Shown here in pieces: positions 1-8,731 of a stretch of 64,000 bases of DNA. Where the stretch lies: the NCBI GenBank assembly GCA_903905455.1, contig CAIVGN010000129.1, positions 1 to 64,000 of the forward strand. The letters run 5' to 3'. Position 1 is the first letter of the stretch; the number at the start of each line of letters is the position of its first letter. The position numbers were made by a program, and so were the translations under genes. The notes beneath the pieces were generated by a model. That model ran no database searches, was not told the origin of the DNA, and was given only the letters and a program-made list of their open reading frames with translations. This DNA is from an uncultured Archangium sp. (lineage in GTDB: Bacteria; Myxococcota; Myxococcia; Myxococcales; Myxococcaceae).

Positions 1-202
1 ACCGCCTGAGCCGCGCCGCACCGCCCCTCGTCCCTCGGCTCCTCGCGCCACGGCCCCTCGCGCCGCGCCGGGCCCCGTGCCCCCGGAGATCGCCGCCCTC
101 CGGCACAAGGGCAGCGCCGCCAACAGCAGCGGCAGCGTGAAGTCGACGCCCAGGAAGGGCCCCAGCAACCACCGCAGCGAGCCCGACTTCGAGGAGTTCT
201 GA
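1..202 (+). CDS. C-terminal tail of a chemotaxis protein, probably a methyl-accepting chemotaxis receptor (5' truncated)
   Basis: An open frame enters from the left edge and stops with TGA at 200-202. The visible 66 residues are rich in Pro, Ala and Arg and end in the acidic-aromatic pentapeptide DFEEF. Many receptors end in a similar pentapeptide after a flexible linker, which tethers CheR and CheB. The stop lies 3 bases before cheR, and the coding sequence for the GAGGAG near its end also serves as the cheR ribosome site. Calling it a receptor is inference from this tail and the cheR-cheD-cheB neighbourhood. CheA or another Che protein with a low-complexity tail is possible. Confidence 0.55.
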   Translation, partial: PPEPRRTAPRPSAPRATAPRAAPGPVPPEIAALRHKGSAANSSGSVKSTPRKGPSNHRSEPDFEEF

Positions 203-205
203 GCC

Positions 206-1054
206 GTGAGCGAGACGCCCTCCACCGATCTGCCGCCCCTCGGGGCGAGTGAGTTCCAGGCCCTGCGCGGCCTCGTGCTCAGGGAGACCGGCGTCTCGCT
301 GACCGACTCGAAGCGCATGCTGGTGCAGACCCGCCTGGGCCGGCGCGTCAAGGCCCTCGGACTGTCGTCCTTCGCCCACTACGTCGAGCTGCTCGAAGGG
401 CCCAGCGCCGGCGACGAGTACGACCAGTTCGTCGGCGCCATCACCACGCACACCACCCACTTCTGGCGCGAGGCGCACCACTTCGATGAACTCCGCGATC
501 GCGTGCTCGCCCCGGCCCTCAAGGCCGGCCAGCGCAAGCTGCGCATCTGGTGCGCGGCCTCTTCCACCGGCGAAGAGCCCTGGTGCCTGGCCATGACCGT
601 CGCCGACGTGCTGGGCAGCGACCTCGGCCGGTGGGACGTGCGCATCCTCGCCACCGACATCGACCACGCCAGCCTCGAGAAGGGCTCCCGGGCGGTCTAC
701 CAATACGAAGTCATCGAGGAGCACCCGAAGAGCAAGCAGTACTTCCTCAAGGGCGTGGGGCCGCGCTCGGGCGAGGTGCGCATTCGGGATTCGCTGCGCT
801 CGCTCGTCACCTTCCGGCGCATGAACCTCATCGAACCCGACTGGGCGCCCAAGGCGAAGTTCGACGCCATCTTCATTCGCAACGTCCTCATCTATTTTTC
901 ACCCGAAGCGCAGTTGGCGGTGGTCTCGCGCCTGGCGACGTTCATGGCGGACGGCGCGATCATGGTGCTCGGCCACGCTGAGTCGATGGTGGGTACGAGG
1001 GCTGGGCTCCGGGCGGCGGGGCGTGGGGTCTTCCTGAAGGACACTCGGCCGTGA
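206..1054 (+). CDS. cheR: chemotaxis protein methyltransferase CheR
   Basis: SAM-dependent methyltransferase of 282 residues that methylates glutamates on chemoreceptors in the cytoplasm. The N-terminal helical domain (about residues 10-85) precedes a Rossmann-type domain carrying the CheR SAM motif WCAASSTGEEPW near residue 115 and the conserved NVLIYF segment near residue 227. The length is normal for the family. The GTG start at 206 is preferred because GAGGAG ends about 10 bases upstream, inside the end of the preceding gene. It overlaps cheD by 4 bases (GTGA), which suggests translational coupling within a che operon. Confidence 0.95.
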   Translation: MSETPSTDLPPLGASEFQALRGLVLRETGVSLTDSKRMLVQTRLGRRVKALGLSSFAHYVELLEGPSAGDEYDQFVGAITTHTTHFWREAHHFDELRDRVLAPALKAGQRKLRIWCAASSTGEEPWCLAMTVADVLGSDLGRWDVRILATDIDHASLEKGSRAVYQYEVIEEHPKSKQYFLKGVGPRSGEVRIRDSLRSLVTFRRMNLIEPDWAPKAKFDAIFIRNVLIYFSPEAQLAVVSRLATFMADGAIMVLGHAESMVGTRAGLRAAGRGVFLKDTRP

Positions 1055-1602
1055 GCGACGAACCCGAAGACGTCACGCTGTACATCGGTGGTGTATTCGC
1101 GAGCAACGAGCCCGCGATCGTGCGCACGACCCTCGGCTCCTGCATCGCGGTCTGCCTCTTCGACCCGATGACCGCGGTGGGCGGCATGAACCACTACATG
1201 CTGCCCGACTCCAGCGCGGCCGTGGGCGAGCCGGGCCGCTACGGGGTGCACGCGATGGAACTGCTCATCGGCGCCATCCAGCGCGCCGGCGGTTCCCGCG
1301 GCCGACTCATCGCCAAGGTCTTCGGCGGGGGTCACGTCATCGACACCCGCGAGCACGACGAGAGCGTGCCCTCGCGCAACATCGCCTTCATCCAGAAGTT
1401 CCTCGCGGAAGAGAAGATCCACGTGGCCTCGCTGGACGTGGGCGGCTACCTCCCGCGCAACGTGAAGTTCGAGACGTGGACGGGCAAGGCCTTCTGCAAG
1501 CGCCTCTCGAAGCCCGCGGTCAAGGAACTGCAACTCGAGGAGAAGATGGCTCGCAAGGCGCCGCTGGCTGACACCGGCGGAGACCTGGAGCTCTTCGATT
1601 GA
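1051..1602 (+). CDS. cheD: chemoreceptor glutamine deamidase CheD
   Basis: CheD deamidates selected glutamines on chemoreceptors and works alongside CheR and CheB in adaptation. The 183-residue protein has the catalytic Cys31 in the motif TTLGSCIAVC and His48 in GGMNHYMLP, both at the expected spacing, followed by the KVFGGG loop. The GTG start overlaps the cheR stop by 4 bases, and the 3' end overlaps the TTG start of cheB, so cheR, cheD and cheB are probably co-translated. The charged C-terminal tail after about residue 160 lies beyond the usual core. Confidence 0.95.
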   Translation: MSDEPEDVTLYIGGVFASNEPAIVRTTLGSCIAVCLFDPMTAVGGMNHYMLPDSSAAVGEPGRYGVHAMELLIGAIQRAGGSRGRLIAKVFGGGHVIDTREHDESVPSRNIAFIQKFLAEEKIHVASLDVGGYLPRNVKFETWTGKAFCKRLSKPAVKELQLEEKMARKAPLADTGGDLELFD

Positions 1603-2651
1603 ACGCGCCCCTCAAGAACATCCGCGTGCTCATCGTCGACGACTCGGCGGTGGTGCGCCGCGTCCTGACCCAGCAGCTCGCGCTGCAGCCGGGCATCGAG
1701 GTGGTGGGCACCGCGCCCCACGCCGCCGTGGCCTGGAGCAAGATCGAGGAACTGTCGCCCGACGTGGTGACGCTCGACGTCGAGATGCCCGACATGGACG
1801 GGGTCTCGTTCCTCAAGGTGCTGATGCGCGAGCGCCCCACCCCGGTGGTGATGGTCTCGTCGCTGACCAAGCGCGGGGCCGAGGTGACGCTTGACGCCCT
1901 CGACGCGGGGGCCGTGGACTTCGTGGCCAAGCCGGAGATGGGCGTCGATCGCAAGCTGGCCGACCTCGTGCCGGAGATCGCCGAGAAGATCCGCATCGCC
2001 GCGAAGGCGAAGCTGCACCGCCGCGTCGAGCGCAAGCGCGTCGAGCAGGCCCCCAGCCTCGCGCTCGCCAAGACCACGCACCGCGTGCTGGCCATCGGCG
2101 CGTCGACCGGGGGCACCGAGGCGATCCGCGAGATCCTCGAGCGGCTCCCCGCCGACGCCCCCGGCGTGGTGGTGGTGCAGCACATGCCCGAGGCCTTCAC
2201 CGCGTCGTTCGCCAAGCGCTGCGATCAATCGTGCGCCGTGCGCGTGAGCGAGGCCGTCGACGAGGCGCGCGTGCTCCCGGGCCACGTGTTGATCGCCCCG
2301 GGGAACCACCACATGCGGCTGGTACGGCGCGGCGGCAACTACCACGTGCAGATCACCCAGGACGAGCACGTGAACCGGCACCGCCCCTCGGTCGACGTGC
2401 TCTTCAAGTCGGTGGCGCAGCACGCCGCCGGCAACGCGGTCGGCATCATCCTCACCGGCATGGGCGCCGACGGGGCCAAGGGCCTGCTCGAGATGCGGCT
2501 GGCGGGCGCCCACACCATCGCCCAGGACGAGGCGACCTGCGTGGTCTTCGGCATGCCCAAGGAAGCGATCATCAACGGCGGCGCCGAGCTGGTGCTGCCG
2601 CTGCCGGGCATCGCGGAGCGCGCGCTCAAGCTGTTCTCGGAGTTGCCGTGA
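1599..2651 (+). CDS. cheB: chemotaxis response regulator protein-glutamate methylesterase CheB
   Basis: Two-domain methylesterase of 350 residues that removes methyl groups from chemoreceptors when phosphorylated. The receiver domain (about 8-125) has the acidic pair at 14-15, phospho-acceptor Asp60 in TLDVEMPDMDG and Lys111. The C-terminal esterase domain (about 160-348) shows the full Ser-His-Asp triad: Ser169 in GASTGG, His195 in VQHMP and Asp291 in GMGADG. A TTG start overlapping the cheD stop gives the usual short lead into the receiver domain. No better start exists before the conserved region. Confidence 0.96.
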   Translation: MNAPLKNIRVLIVDDSAVVRRVLTQQLALQPGIEVVGTAPHAAVAWSKIEELSPDVVTLDVEMPDMDGVSFLKVLMRERPTPVVMVSSLTKRGAEVTLDALDAGAVDFVAKPEMGVDRKLADLVPEIAEKIRIAAKAKLHRRVERKRVEQAPSLALAKTTHRVLAIGASTGGTEAIREILERLPADAPGVVVVQHMPEAFTASFAKRCDQSCAVRVSEAVDEARVLPGHVLIAPGNHHMRLVRRGGNYHVQITQDEHVNRHRPSVDVLFKSVAQHAAGNAVGIILTGMGADGAKGLLEMRLAGAHTIAQDEATCVVFGMPKEAIINGGAELVLPLPGIAERALKLFSELP

Positions 2652-2673
2652 ACAAGGTCCCGGGGGAGGACTC

Positions 2674-3420
2674 ATGAAGGTCCTGGTCATCGACGACGAA
2701 GTGATCGCACGCACCCAGCTTGCCGCGGCCGTCCAGCGCGCCGGGCACATCGCGTTCCGGGCGTCCGACGGCGCGCGCGGTTGGGCCGTGCTCGAAGACA
2801 ACCCCGACATCGGGCTGGTGGTGACCGACATCGGCATGCCGGTGATGGGGGGCGACGAGCTGCTACGGAAGATCCGCGCCTCGCGAGAGCACCAGCGCCT
2901 GCCGGTCATCGTGGTCACCGCCGTGGAGAACGTCGGCGACCACGTGCGCTTCCGGCAGATCGGCGCCAACGACCTGCTGGTCAAACCCATTCGCAGCGAC
3001 CGGGTGGCCGAGGCCATCGAGGCGACGCTCAAGCGCGTGCCCACCAAGCCGAAGTTCGAGGTGCCGCGCGAACTGGTGTTCAACTACAAGGACCTCGTCA
3101 CCCGGCTGGGCGGAGACCACGATCTCGCCCGCGAGGTCATCGCCGCGTTCATCGAAGAGCAGGGCGCGCTGTGGGCCGAGTTCGAGCGGGCCCGCGAGAC
3201 CCTCGACCCCGCGGTCATCGGCAAGGCGCTGCACCGCATCAAGGGCTCGCTGCTCAACCTCGGCGCGCCGCGCACCGCCGCCGTCGCCGCGGAGATCGAG
3301 CTCAGCCTCAAGTCGAGCCCCCTCCAGGCCAGCGCGGTGCAGTCCTTCGCCGCGGCCATGGCCGAGCTGGTGGCCGAGCTCAAGGCGCCCAAGCCCGGGG
3401 TGGTGCAGCAGGCGGGCTAA
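2674..3420 (+). CDS. response regulator with C-terminal histidine phosphotransfer (HPt) domain
   Basis: A 248-residue REC-HPt protein. The receiver (1-120) has Asp7/Asp8, phospho-acceptor Asp52 in VTDIGMP and Lys104. The HPt helix bundle (about 135-240) has the phosphorylatable His187 in ALHRIKGSLLNLGA. Having both a receiver and an HPt but no kinase domain suggests a phosphorelay intermediate between a hybrid kinase and a final regulator. It lies 22 bases after cheB on the same strand and has a GGGGGAGG ribosome site just upstream. Its partner kinase is not visible in this window. Confidence 0.88.
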   Translation: MKVLVIDDEVIARTQLAAAVQRAGHIAFRASDGARGWAVLEDNPDIGLVVTDIGMPVMGGDELLRKIRASREHQRLPVIVVTAVENVGDHVRFRQIGANDLLVKPIRSDRVAEAIEATLKRVPTKPKFEVPRELVFNYKDLVTRLGGDHDLAREVIAAFIEEQGALWAEFERARETLDPAVIGKALHRIKGSLLNLGAPRTAAVAAEIELSLKSSPLQASAVQSFAAAMAELVAELKAPKPGVVQQAG

Positions 3421-3478
3421 TCCTGGCGCGCCTGCATTCGTGGACCGGGGGGTCGCCAAGGCGATATTCCGTGCGCCC

Positions 3479-5086
3479 ATGCTCCCCATCCTCGACGTGG
3501 CGAAGAAGCTCGGCCTCACCGCCGACGACGTGCACCAGTACGGCCCGCTCGCGAAGTTGACGTGGCCGACGCTCAACCGGCTCCGTGCCCAGGGGCCCCG
3601 CGGCAAGCTGGTGCTGGTGACGGCCATGACGCCGACCAAGTACGGCGAGGGCAAGACCACCACCTCCATCGGCCTGGTGCAGGGCCTCTCGCGGCGCGGC
3701 GTCAACGCCATGGCCGCGCTGCGCGAGCCGTCGCTGGGGCCCGTCTTCGGCGCCAAGGGCGGCGGCACCGGCGGCGGCCAGGCCGTGCTCGAGCCCAGCG
3801 CGCGCATCAACCTCCACTGTACCGGCGATCTCCACGCCATCACCGCGGCCAACAACCTGCTCGCCGCGCTCGTCGACAACGCCATCAACTTCGACCAGCG
3901 CCGCTTCAAGTCGGTCACCTGGAAGCGCTGCATCGACATGAACGATCGCTTCTTGCGCAGCACGGTGATCGGCCTGGGCGGATCGGCCAACGGCGTGCCC
4001 CGCGAAGACGGCTTCGACATCACCGCGGCCTCCGAGGTGATGGCCACGCTGTGCCTGTCGGACGGCGTCAAGGATCTCAAGGCGCGCCTGGGCCGCCTCA
4101 TCGTCGGCACCGACAAGGACCACAAGCCGATCACCGCGGGCGACCTCAACGCCGCGGGCGCCATGGCCGCGCTGCTGGGCGACGCGCTGTTGCCCAACCT
4201 CGCGCAGACCAACGAGGGCGTGCCGGCGCTGGTGCACGGCGGTCCCTTCGCCAACATCGCCCACGGCTGCAACTCGGTGATGGCCACCCGCTCCGCGCTC
4301 GCCCTGGCCGACGTGGTGGTCACCGAGGCGGGCTTTGCCTTCGATCTCGGCGGCGAGAAGTTCCTCGACCTGAAGTGCCGCATGTCGGGCCTCTGGCCGT
4401 CGGCGGTGGTGCTGGTGGTCACCGCGCGCGCCATGCGGGCCCACGGCGGCGACGAGGCCGGCCTCGCGTCCATCGAGCGCGGCTTCGCCAACGTGAAGCG
4501 GCACATCGCGGCCATTCGCGGCTTCGGCCTCGAGCCGGTGCTCTCGCTCAACGTCTTCGCCCAGGACACCGAGGAGGAGCTCAAGCTCGTGGAGACCCTC
4601 GCCCGCACCGAGCACGTCGGGGTGGCGCGCAACAGCGGCTACCTCCAGGGTGGCGTGGGCAGCGAGGCCATCGCCGCGCTCGTCGAGGAGGCGATCAAGA
4701 AGCCCATCTCCACGCCGCGCTTCAGCTACGAGCTCACCGACTCGTTCGAGAGCAAGGTCAGCCAGGTCGCGAAGAAGGTCTACGGCGCGAAGGGCGCCGA
4801 GCTCGCGCATTCGGCCCAGAAGGACATCGAGCGGCTGCGCTCGTGGGGCCTGGGCGACTTGCCGGTGTGCATCGCCAAGACGCACCTCTCGCTGTCCGAC
4901 GACCCCACGAAGGCCGGCGCGCCCAGCGACTTCACCATCACCGTGCGGCACGTGCGGGCCTCGGCAGGAGCCGGTTTCCTCCTGGCGCTGTCCGGGGAGA
5001 TCCTCACCATGCCCGGGCTCCCAAAGGTTCCGGCCGCTTACAACCTCGACCTCACCGAAGCCGGCGAGGTCGTCGGCGTGCAGTGA
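3479..5086 (+). CDS. fhs: formate-tetrahydrofolate ligase
   Basis: ATP-dependent ligase making 10-formyl-tetrahydrofolate from formate and THF in cytosolic one-carbon metabolism. The N-terminal segment MLPILDVAKKLGL is followed by the nucleotide-binding loop TPTKYGEGKTTTSIGL (about residues 55-70) and the family hallmark REPSLGPVFGAKGGGTGGG near residue 85. The ATG at 3479 is preferred over an in-frame GTG at 3440 because homologues begin close to this sequence. At 535 residues it is slightly shorter than the common 555-560. It stands between the che operon and nuoC with no obvious functional link to either. Confidence 0.95.
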   Translation: MLPILDVAKKLGLTADDVHQYGPLAKLTWPTLNRLRAQGPRGKLVLVTAMTPTKYGEGKTTTSIGLVQGLSRRGVNAMAALREPSLGPVFGAKGGGTGGGQAVLEPSARINLHCTGDLHAITAANNLLAALVDNAINFDQRRFKSVTWKRCIDMNDRFLRSTVIGLGGSANGVPREDGFDITAASEVMATLCLSDGVKDLKARLGRLIVGTDKDHKPITAGDLNAAGAMAALLGDALLPNLAQTNEGVPALVHGGPFANIAHGCNSVMATRSALALADVVVTEAGFAFDLGGEKFLDLKCRMSGLWPSAVVLVVTARAMRAHGGDEAGLASIERGFANVKRHIAAIRGFGLEPVLSLNVFAQDTEEELKLVETLARTEHVGVARNSGYLQGGVGSEAIAALVEEAIKKPISTPRFSYELTDSFESKVSQVAKKVYGAKGAELAHSAQKDIERLRSWGLGDLPVCIAKTHLSLSDDPTKAGAPSDFTITVRHVRASAGAGFLLALSGEILTMPGLPKVPAAYNLDLTEAGEVVGVQ

Positions 5087-5122
5087 GTGGCGTAAGCCTG
5101 CAAAAGACCTCGGAAAATCACG

Positions 5123-5151
5123 TTGACTCTGTGAAGTGCGGTCCCTAGAAG
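5123..5151 (+). promoter_or_regulatory. candidate sigma-70-type promoter of the nuo operon
   Basis: TTGACT (5123-5128) and TAGAAG (5146-5151) are separated by 17 bases, matching 5 of 6 and 4 of 6 consensus positions. They sit in the 98-base gap before nuoC, at the start of a five-gene co-directional block. This is a pattern match only and has not been tested. Confidence 0.5.
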
Positions 5152-5184
5152 AACCGCGCTTCTTTCTCTTCCAGGGACTCCACC

Positions 5185-5715
5185 GTGAGCACTTTCGCGC
5201 TCGATCAAATCCAGGCGCAGATCCCCCAGGCCATCGTCGAGCGGTACACCGATCGCGCAGGCGATGCGTGGGCCGTCATCGCCCGCGAGCACATCGTCGA
5301 AGTGGCGAAGCTCGTCAAAGACCGGCTGGGGTTCCGCCTCTTCATCTCGATGGACGCCGTCGACCGGCTCCACCTCGAACCGCACGAGCAAGACCCTCGC
5401 TTCGAGGTGCTCTACTTCCTGCGCAACATCGAGCGGAACGAGCAGCTGCGCCTCAAGGTGCGCGTCAACGAAGACCAGCAGATCCCGTCGATCATGAAGG
5501 TCTACCAGGGCGCCGAGTGGGGCGAGCGCTTCGTGTGGGACTTCTACGGCGTGACCTTCGACGGCGGCCTCAAGCGCCGCGTGCTCATGTACGAAGAGTT
5601 CGTCGGTCACCCGCTGCGCAAGGACTACCCGTTGCGCGGGCGGCAGAACCTGATCCCCGAGCGCCCCATCAAGGACATCTTCCGCGGTCCTGGCACCAAC
5701 GGCGTGCAGGACTGA
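5185..5715 (+). CDS. nuoC: NADH-quinone oxidoreductase subunit C
   Basis: Peripheral-arm subunit of respiratory complex I (30-kDa family), 176 residues. The family signature is seen near the end as ERFVWDFYGVTFDG followed by RRVLMYEEFVGHPLRKDYPL (about residues 112-150). The GTG start at 5185 has an AGGGA element about 10 bases upstream. It is a stand-alone subunit C, not fused to D. The gene is first in the nuoC-D-G-H-I set, with nuoD 39 bases downstream. No nuoA or nuoB lies upstream, where they usually are. Confidence 0.95.
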   Translation: MSTFALDQIQAQIPQAIVERYTDRAGDAWAVIAREHIVEVAKLVKDRLGFRLFISMDAVDRLHLEPHEQDPRFEVLYFLRNIERNEQLRLKVRVNEDQQIPSIMKVYQGAEWGERFVWDFYGVTFDGGLKRRVLMYEEFVGHPLRKDYPLRGRQNLIPERPIKDIFRGPGTNGVQD

Positions 5716-5754
5716 TCGCCCTCCCCTTTCAAGGCTTCACTTCGAGGAATTCAC

Positions 5755-6984
5755 ATGGCTGCTGCCGGTGACGAATACGATCCGACGCCGAGCGAAGACG
5801 AGCTCGAGTCGCATCTCCAGACGCGAAACATGGTGGTCAATCTCGGGCCTTCGCACCCCGCGACGCACGGCACGGTGCGCCTGAAGATTGAGCTCGACGG
5901 TGAGACCATCGTGAAGATGGACACCGAGATCGGGTTCCTCCACCGCGGCTTCCAGAAGAGCTGCGAGAACGTGACGTGGACGCAGGTGCTCCCGTACACG
6001 GACCGCCTCGACTACGTGGCCTCGCTGCAGAACAACTTCGGGTACCTCGCGGCCGTCGAGAACCTGATGGGCGTCGTGATCCCCGAGCGCGCGCAGTACA
6101 TTCGAGTGATCGGCTCCGAGCTGCACCGCATCGCCAGCCACCTCACCACCGCCGGCGCGCTGTCGCTGGAGCTGGGCGGCTTCGGCGCCTTCCTCTACGC
6201 CATCGAGGCCCGCGAGCTGATCATCGACCGGGTCACCGAGCTGAGCGGCGCCCGCCTGACCACCAGCTACGGGCGCATCGGCGGCTTGAACCGCGACGTG
6301 CCCGAGGGCTGGACGGACAAGGTCCTCAAGAGCCTCATCAAGATCGAGGAGCTCGCGGGCGAGGTCGAAGGCCTGATGACCCGCAACCGCATCTTCACCG
6401 ACCGCACCCGCGGCACCGGCATCATCACGAAGGAAGACGCGCTCGACTTCGGCTTCACCGGCCCCTGCCTGCGCGCCTGCGGCGTCAGCTACGACGTGCG
6501 CAAGGCCAAGCCGTACTGGGTCTACGACAAGCTCGACTTCGAAGTGCCCGTCGGCGTCAACGGCGACAACTACGATCGCTACTACCTGCGCGTGCTGGAG
6601 ATCGCCCAGTCCATGAAGATGATCCGCCAGGCCATCGCGCAGATGCCGCAGGGCCCGGTGATGGTCGACGACTGGCGCATCGCGCTGCCGCCCAAGGAAA
6701 ACGTCTACAACTCCATCGAAGGCGTGATCGCGCACTTCAAGCTGGTGATGGAAGGCGTGCCCGTCCCCCCCGGCGAGGCGTACCACGCGACCGAGTCGCC
6801 CAACGGCGAGCTGGGCTGGTACCTGCGCAGCGACGGCTCCGGCCGCCCGTACAAGATCCACGTGCGCGCGCCGGGCTTCCAGATTTTGAGCGGGCTGGGT
6901 CGCATGTGCGAAGGGCGCATGCTGGCCGACCTGATTCCCACCTTTGACACGATCAACATGATCGGTGGCGAGGTCGAGCAGTGA
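5755..6984 (+). CDS. nuoD: NADH-quinone oxidoreductase subunit D
   Basis: 49-kDa-type subunit of complex I, 409 residues, forming part of the quinone-binding pocket where the peripheral arm meets the membrane. The N-terminal MVVNLGPSHPATHGT motif (about 24-38) contains the conserved His pair near the quinone headgroup. The sequence continues with IGFLHRG and ends in the family-typical DLIPTFDTINMIGGEVEQ region. The ATG start gives a short acidic leader. It overlaps nuoG by 4 bases (GTGA). Confidence 0.97.
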   Translation: MAAAGDEYDPTPSEDELESHLQTRNMVVNLGPSHPATHGTVRLKIELDGETIVKMDTEIGFLHRGFQKSCENVTWTQVLPYTDRLDYVASLQNNFGYLAAVENLMGVVIPERAQYIRVIGSELHRIASHLTTAGALSLELGGFGAFLYAIEARELIIDRVTELSGARLTTSYGRIGGLNRDVPEGWTDKVLKSLIKIEELAGEVEGLMTRNRIFTDRTRGTGIITKEDALDFGFTGPCLRACGVSYDVRKAKPYWVYDKLDFEVPVGVNGDNYDRYYLRVLEIAQSMKMIRQAIAQMPQGPVMVDDWRIALPPKENVYNSIEGVIAHFKLVMEGVPVPPGEAYHATESPNGELGWYLRSDGSGRPYKIHVRAPGFQILSGLGRMCEGRMLADLIPTFDTINMIGGEVEQ

Positions 6985-8729
6985 GCGACGAGAAGAAGGT
7001 CGAGGCCCCGAAGCCCCCCCCGCCGGCTGGTCCCCCGGCCCCTCCGCCCCCCAAGAACCCGGGCATGGTGACCTTCACGGTCGACGGCAAGGAAGTCGTC
7101 GCCAAGCCGGGCACGAACATGATCGACGCCGCCAAGTCGGTGGGCGTGGACATCCCGTACTACTGCTACCACCCGCGCCTCACCGTGGCCGCCAACTGCC
7201 GCATGTGCATGGTCGAGTCTTCGGCCGCGCCTCCGGGCAAGCTGGTGCCGGCCTGCCAGACGGGCATCGGCGAGGGCGTGAGCATCAAGACCGACACCGA
7301 CAAGGTGCGCGCGCAGCAGAAGATGGTGATGGAGTTCCTGCTCCTCAACCACCCCGTCGACTGCTCGATCTGCGACCAGGCCGGCGAGTGCAAGCTGCAG
7401 GACTACTACATGAAGTACGACTTCGAGCCCTCGCGGCTCGAGGGCGCGAAGGTGATGCGCCACAAGCGCAAGAAGCTCAACGACCTGGTGGTGATCGACC
7501 AGGAGCGCTGCATCCTCTGCACCCGCTGCGTGCGCTTCATGAAGGAAGTCGCCAAGGCGCCGCAGCTGGGCATCTTCGGCCGCGGCTCGCACGAGGTCGT
7601 CGACCTCGACCCGTCGCTGACCAAGCTCGAGTCGAACTACTCGGGCAACATCGTGGACATCTGCCCGGTCGGCGCGCTGCTCAACACCGACTTCCGGTTC
7701 CGCGCCCGCGCGTGGTTCCTCTCGGCGGCGCCCTCGGTGTGCACCGGCTGCTCGCGCGGCTGCAACGTGTACGCAGACTTCATGGGCCAGGACACGTACC
7801 GCTTCCGCCCCCGTGAGAACGACGCCATCAACAAGAGCTGGATGTGCGATTCGGGCCGGCTCTCGTACAAGACGCTCAACAAGCACCGCGTGCTGCAGAG
7901 CGGCGCGGGTCGCGGCACCGCGATCAAGGACATCACCCGGGCCGACGCCCTCCAGCAGGCCGTGGAGAAGCTCCAGGGGTTCACCGGCAAGGTCGCCTTC
8001 ATGGCCTCGCCCGTGGCCTCCAACGAGGACCTCCTCGCGGGCCTCGCCTTCGCCCGCGACGTGCTCAAGGTGAAGGTGGTCTACGCCTCGGGTCGCCCCG
8101 ACGGCCAGGCCGACAACTTCCTCATCACCGCGGACAAGAACCCCAACCGCAAGGGCCTCGAGGCCATCACCCGCGCCTTCGGGCTCGAGCTGAAGGCCTT
8201 CGGCGAGCTCACCCGCGGCATCGACGGCGGCACCATCAAGGCGCTCTTCGGCCTGGGTGCCGAGGTGCCCGAGAACGACGAGACCTTCGCGGCCCGGGCG
8301 CAGAAGCTCGAGCTCTTCGTGGTCACCGCGACCACCGAGTCGAAGGTCACCGAAGCCGCGCACCTCGTGCTCGCCGCCTCGTCGCACGTCGAAGACGAAG
8401 GCTCGTTCACCCAGGGTGACGGCACCACGCAGCGCTTCCGCCGGGCCTACCCGCCCAAGGGCGACTCGCAGCCGAACTGGAAGTGGGCGGTCGATCTCGC
8501 CCGCGCCCTGGGCCTCGAGATGAAGGCCACCTCGTCGCGCGAGCTCTTCAAGCAGCTCTCGCCGTCGGTGCCTGAGCTGGCGGCCTTCGAGTGGGACAAG
8601 CAGGCCCCCATGAACCAGAAGCGCCCGGGCATCAGCACCATGCCGGCCGGCTCCGATGGTCGCCCCCCGGGTTGGCGCGAGCAGGGCGTGCCCAACCTCC
8701 GCGGTCTCACCCTCCCGCAGGGAACCTGA
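6981..8729 (+). CDS. nuoG: NADH-quinone oxidoreductase subunit G, iron-sulfur protein with N7-type cysteine motif
   Basis: Electron-wire subunit of complex I, 582 residues. In order: a Pro-rich leader (about 9-27), a [2Fe-2S] site (Cys62, 73, 76, 92), the N5-type site (His124, Cys128, 131, 137), a [4Fe-4S] site (Cys177, 180, 183, 228), and a fourth set Cys254-x2-Cys257-x3-Cys261-x27-Cys289. The last spacing matches the off-pathway N7 cluster known in the Escherichia coli and Thermus subunits. The molybdopterin-like C-terminal region is short compared with forms of 700-900 residues. The GTG start overlaps the nuoD stop. Confidence 0.93.
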   Translation: MSDEKKVEAPKPPPPAGPPAPPPPKNPGMVTFTVDGKEVVAKPGTNMIDAAKSVGVDIPYYCYHPRLTVAANCRMCMVESSAAPPGKLVPACQTGIGEGVSIKTDTDKVRAQQKMVMEFLLLNHPVDCSICDQAGECKLQDYYMKYDFEPSRLEGAKVMRHKRKKLNDLVVIDQERCILCTRCVRFMKEVAKAPQLGIFGRGSHEVVDLDPSLTKLESNYSGNIVDICPVGALLNTDFRFRARAWFLSAAPSVCTGCSRGCNVYADFMGQDTYRFRPRENDAINKSWMCDSGRLSYKTLNKHRVLQSGAGRGTAIKDITRADALQQAVEKLQGFTGKVAFMASPVASNEDLLAGLAFARDVLKVKVVYASGRPDGQADNFLITADKNPNRKGLEAITRAFGLELKAFGELTRGIDGGTIKALFGLGAEVPENDETFAARAQKLELFVVTATTESKVTEAAHLVLAASSHVEDEGSFTQGDGTTQRFRRAYPPKGDSQPNWKWAVDLARALGLEMKATSSRELFKQLSPSVPELAAFEWDKQAPMNQKRPGISTMPAGSDGRPPGWREQGVPNLRGLTLPQGT

Positions 8730-8731
8730 TC

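Noticed and set aside
1446-3083. Long minus-strand open frame opposite cheD/cheB and many similar long frames elsewhere (e.g. 6705-8387, 8447-11080, 40211-41764, 60502-62982 minus)
   Set aside because: They lie antisense or out of frame to genes with clear family motifs and are Arg/Gly/His/Ala-rich, as expected for shadow frames in high-GC DNA.
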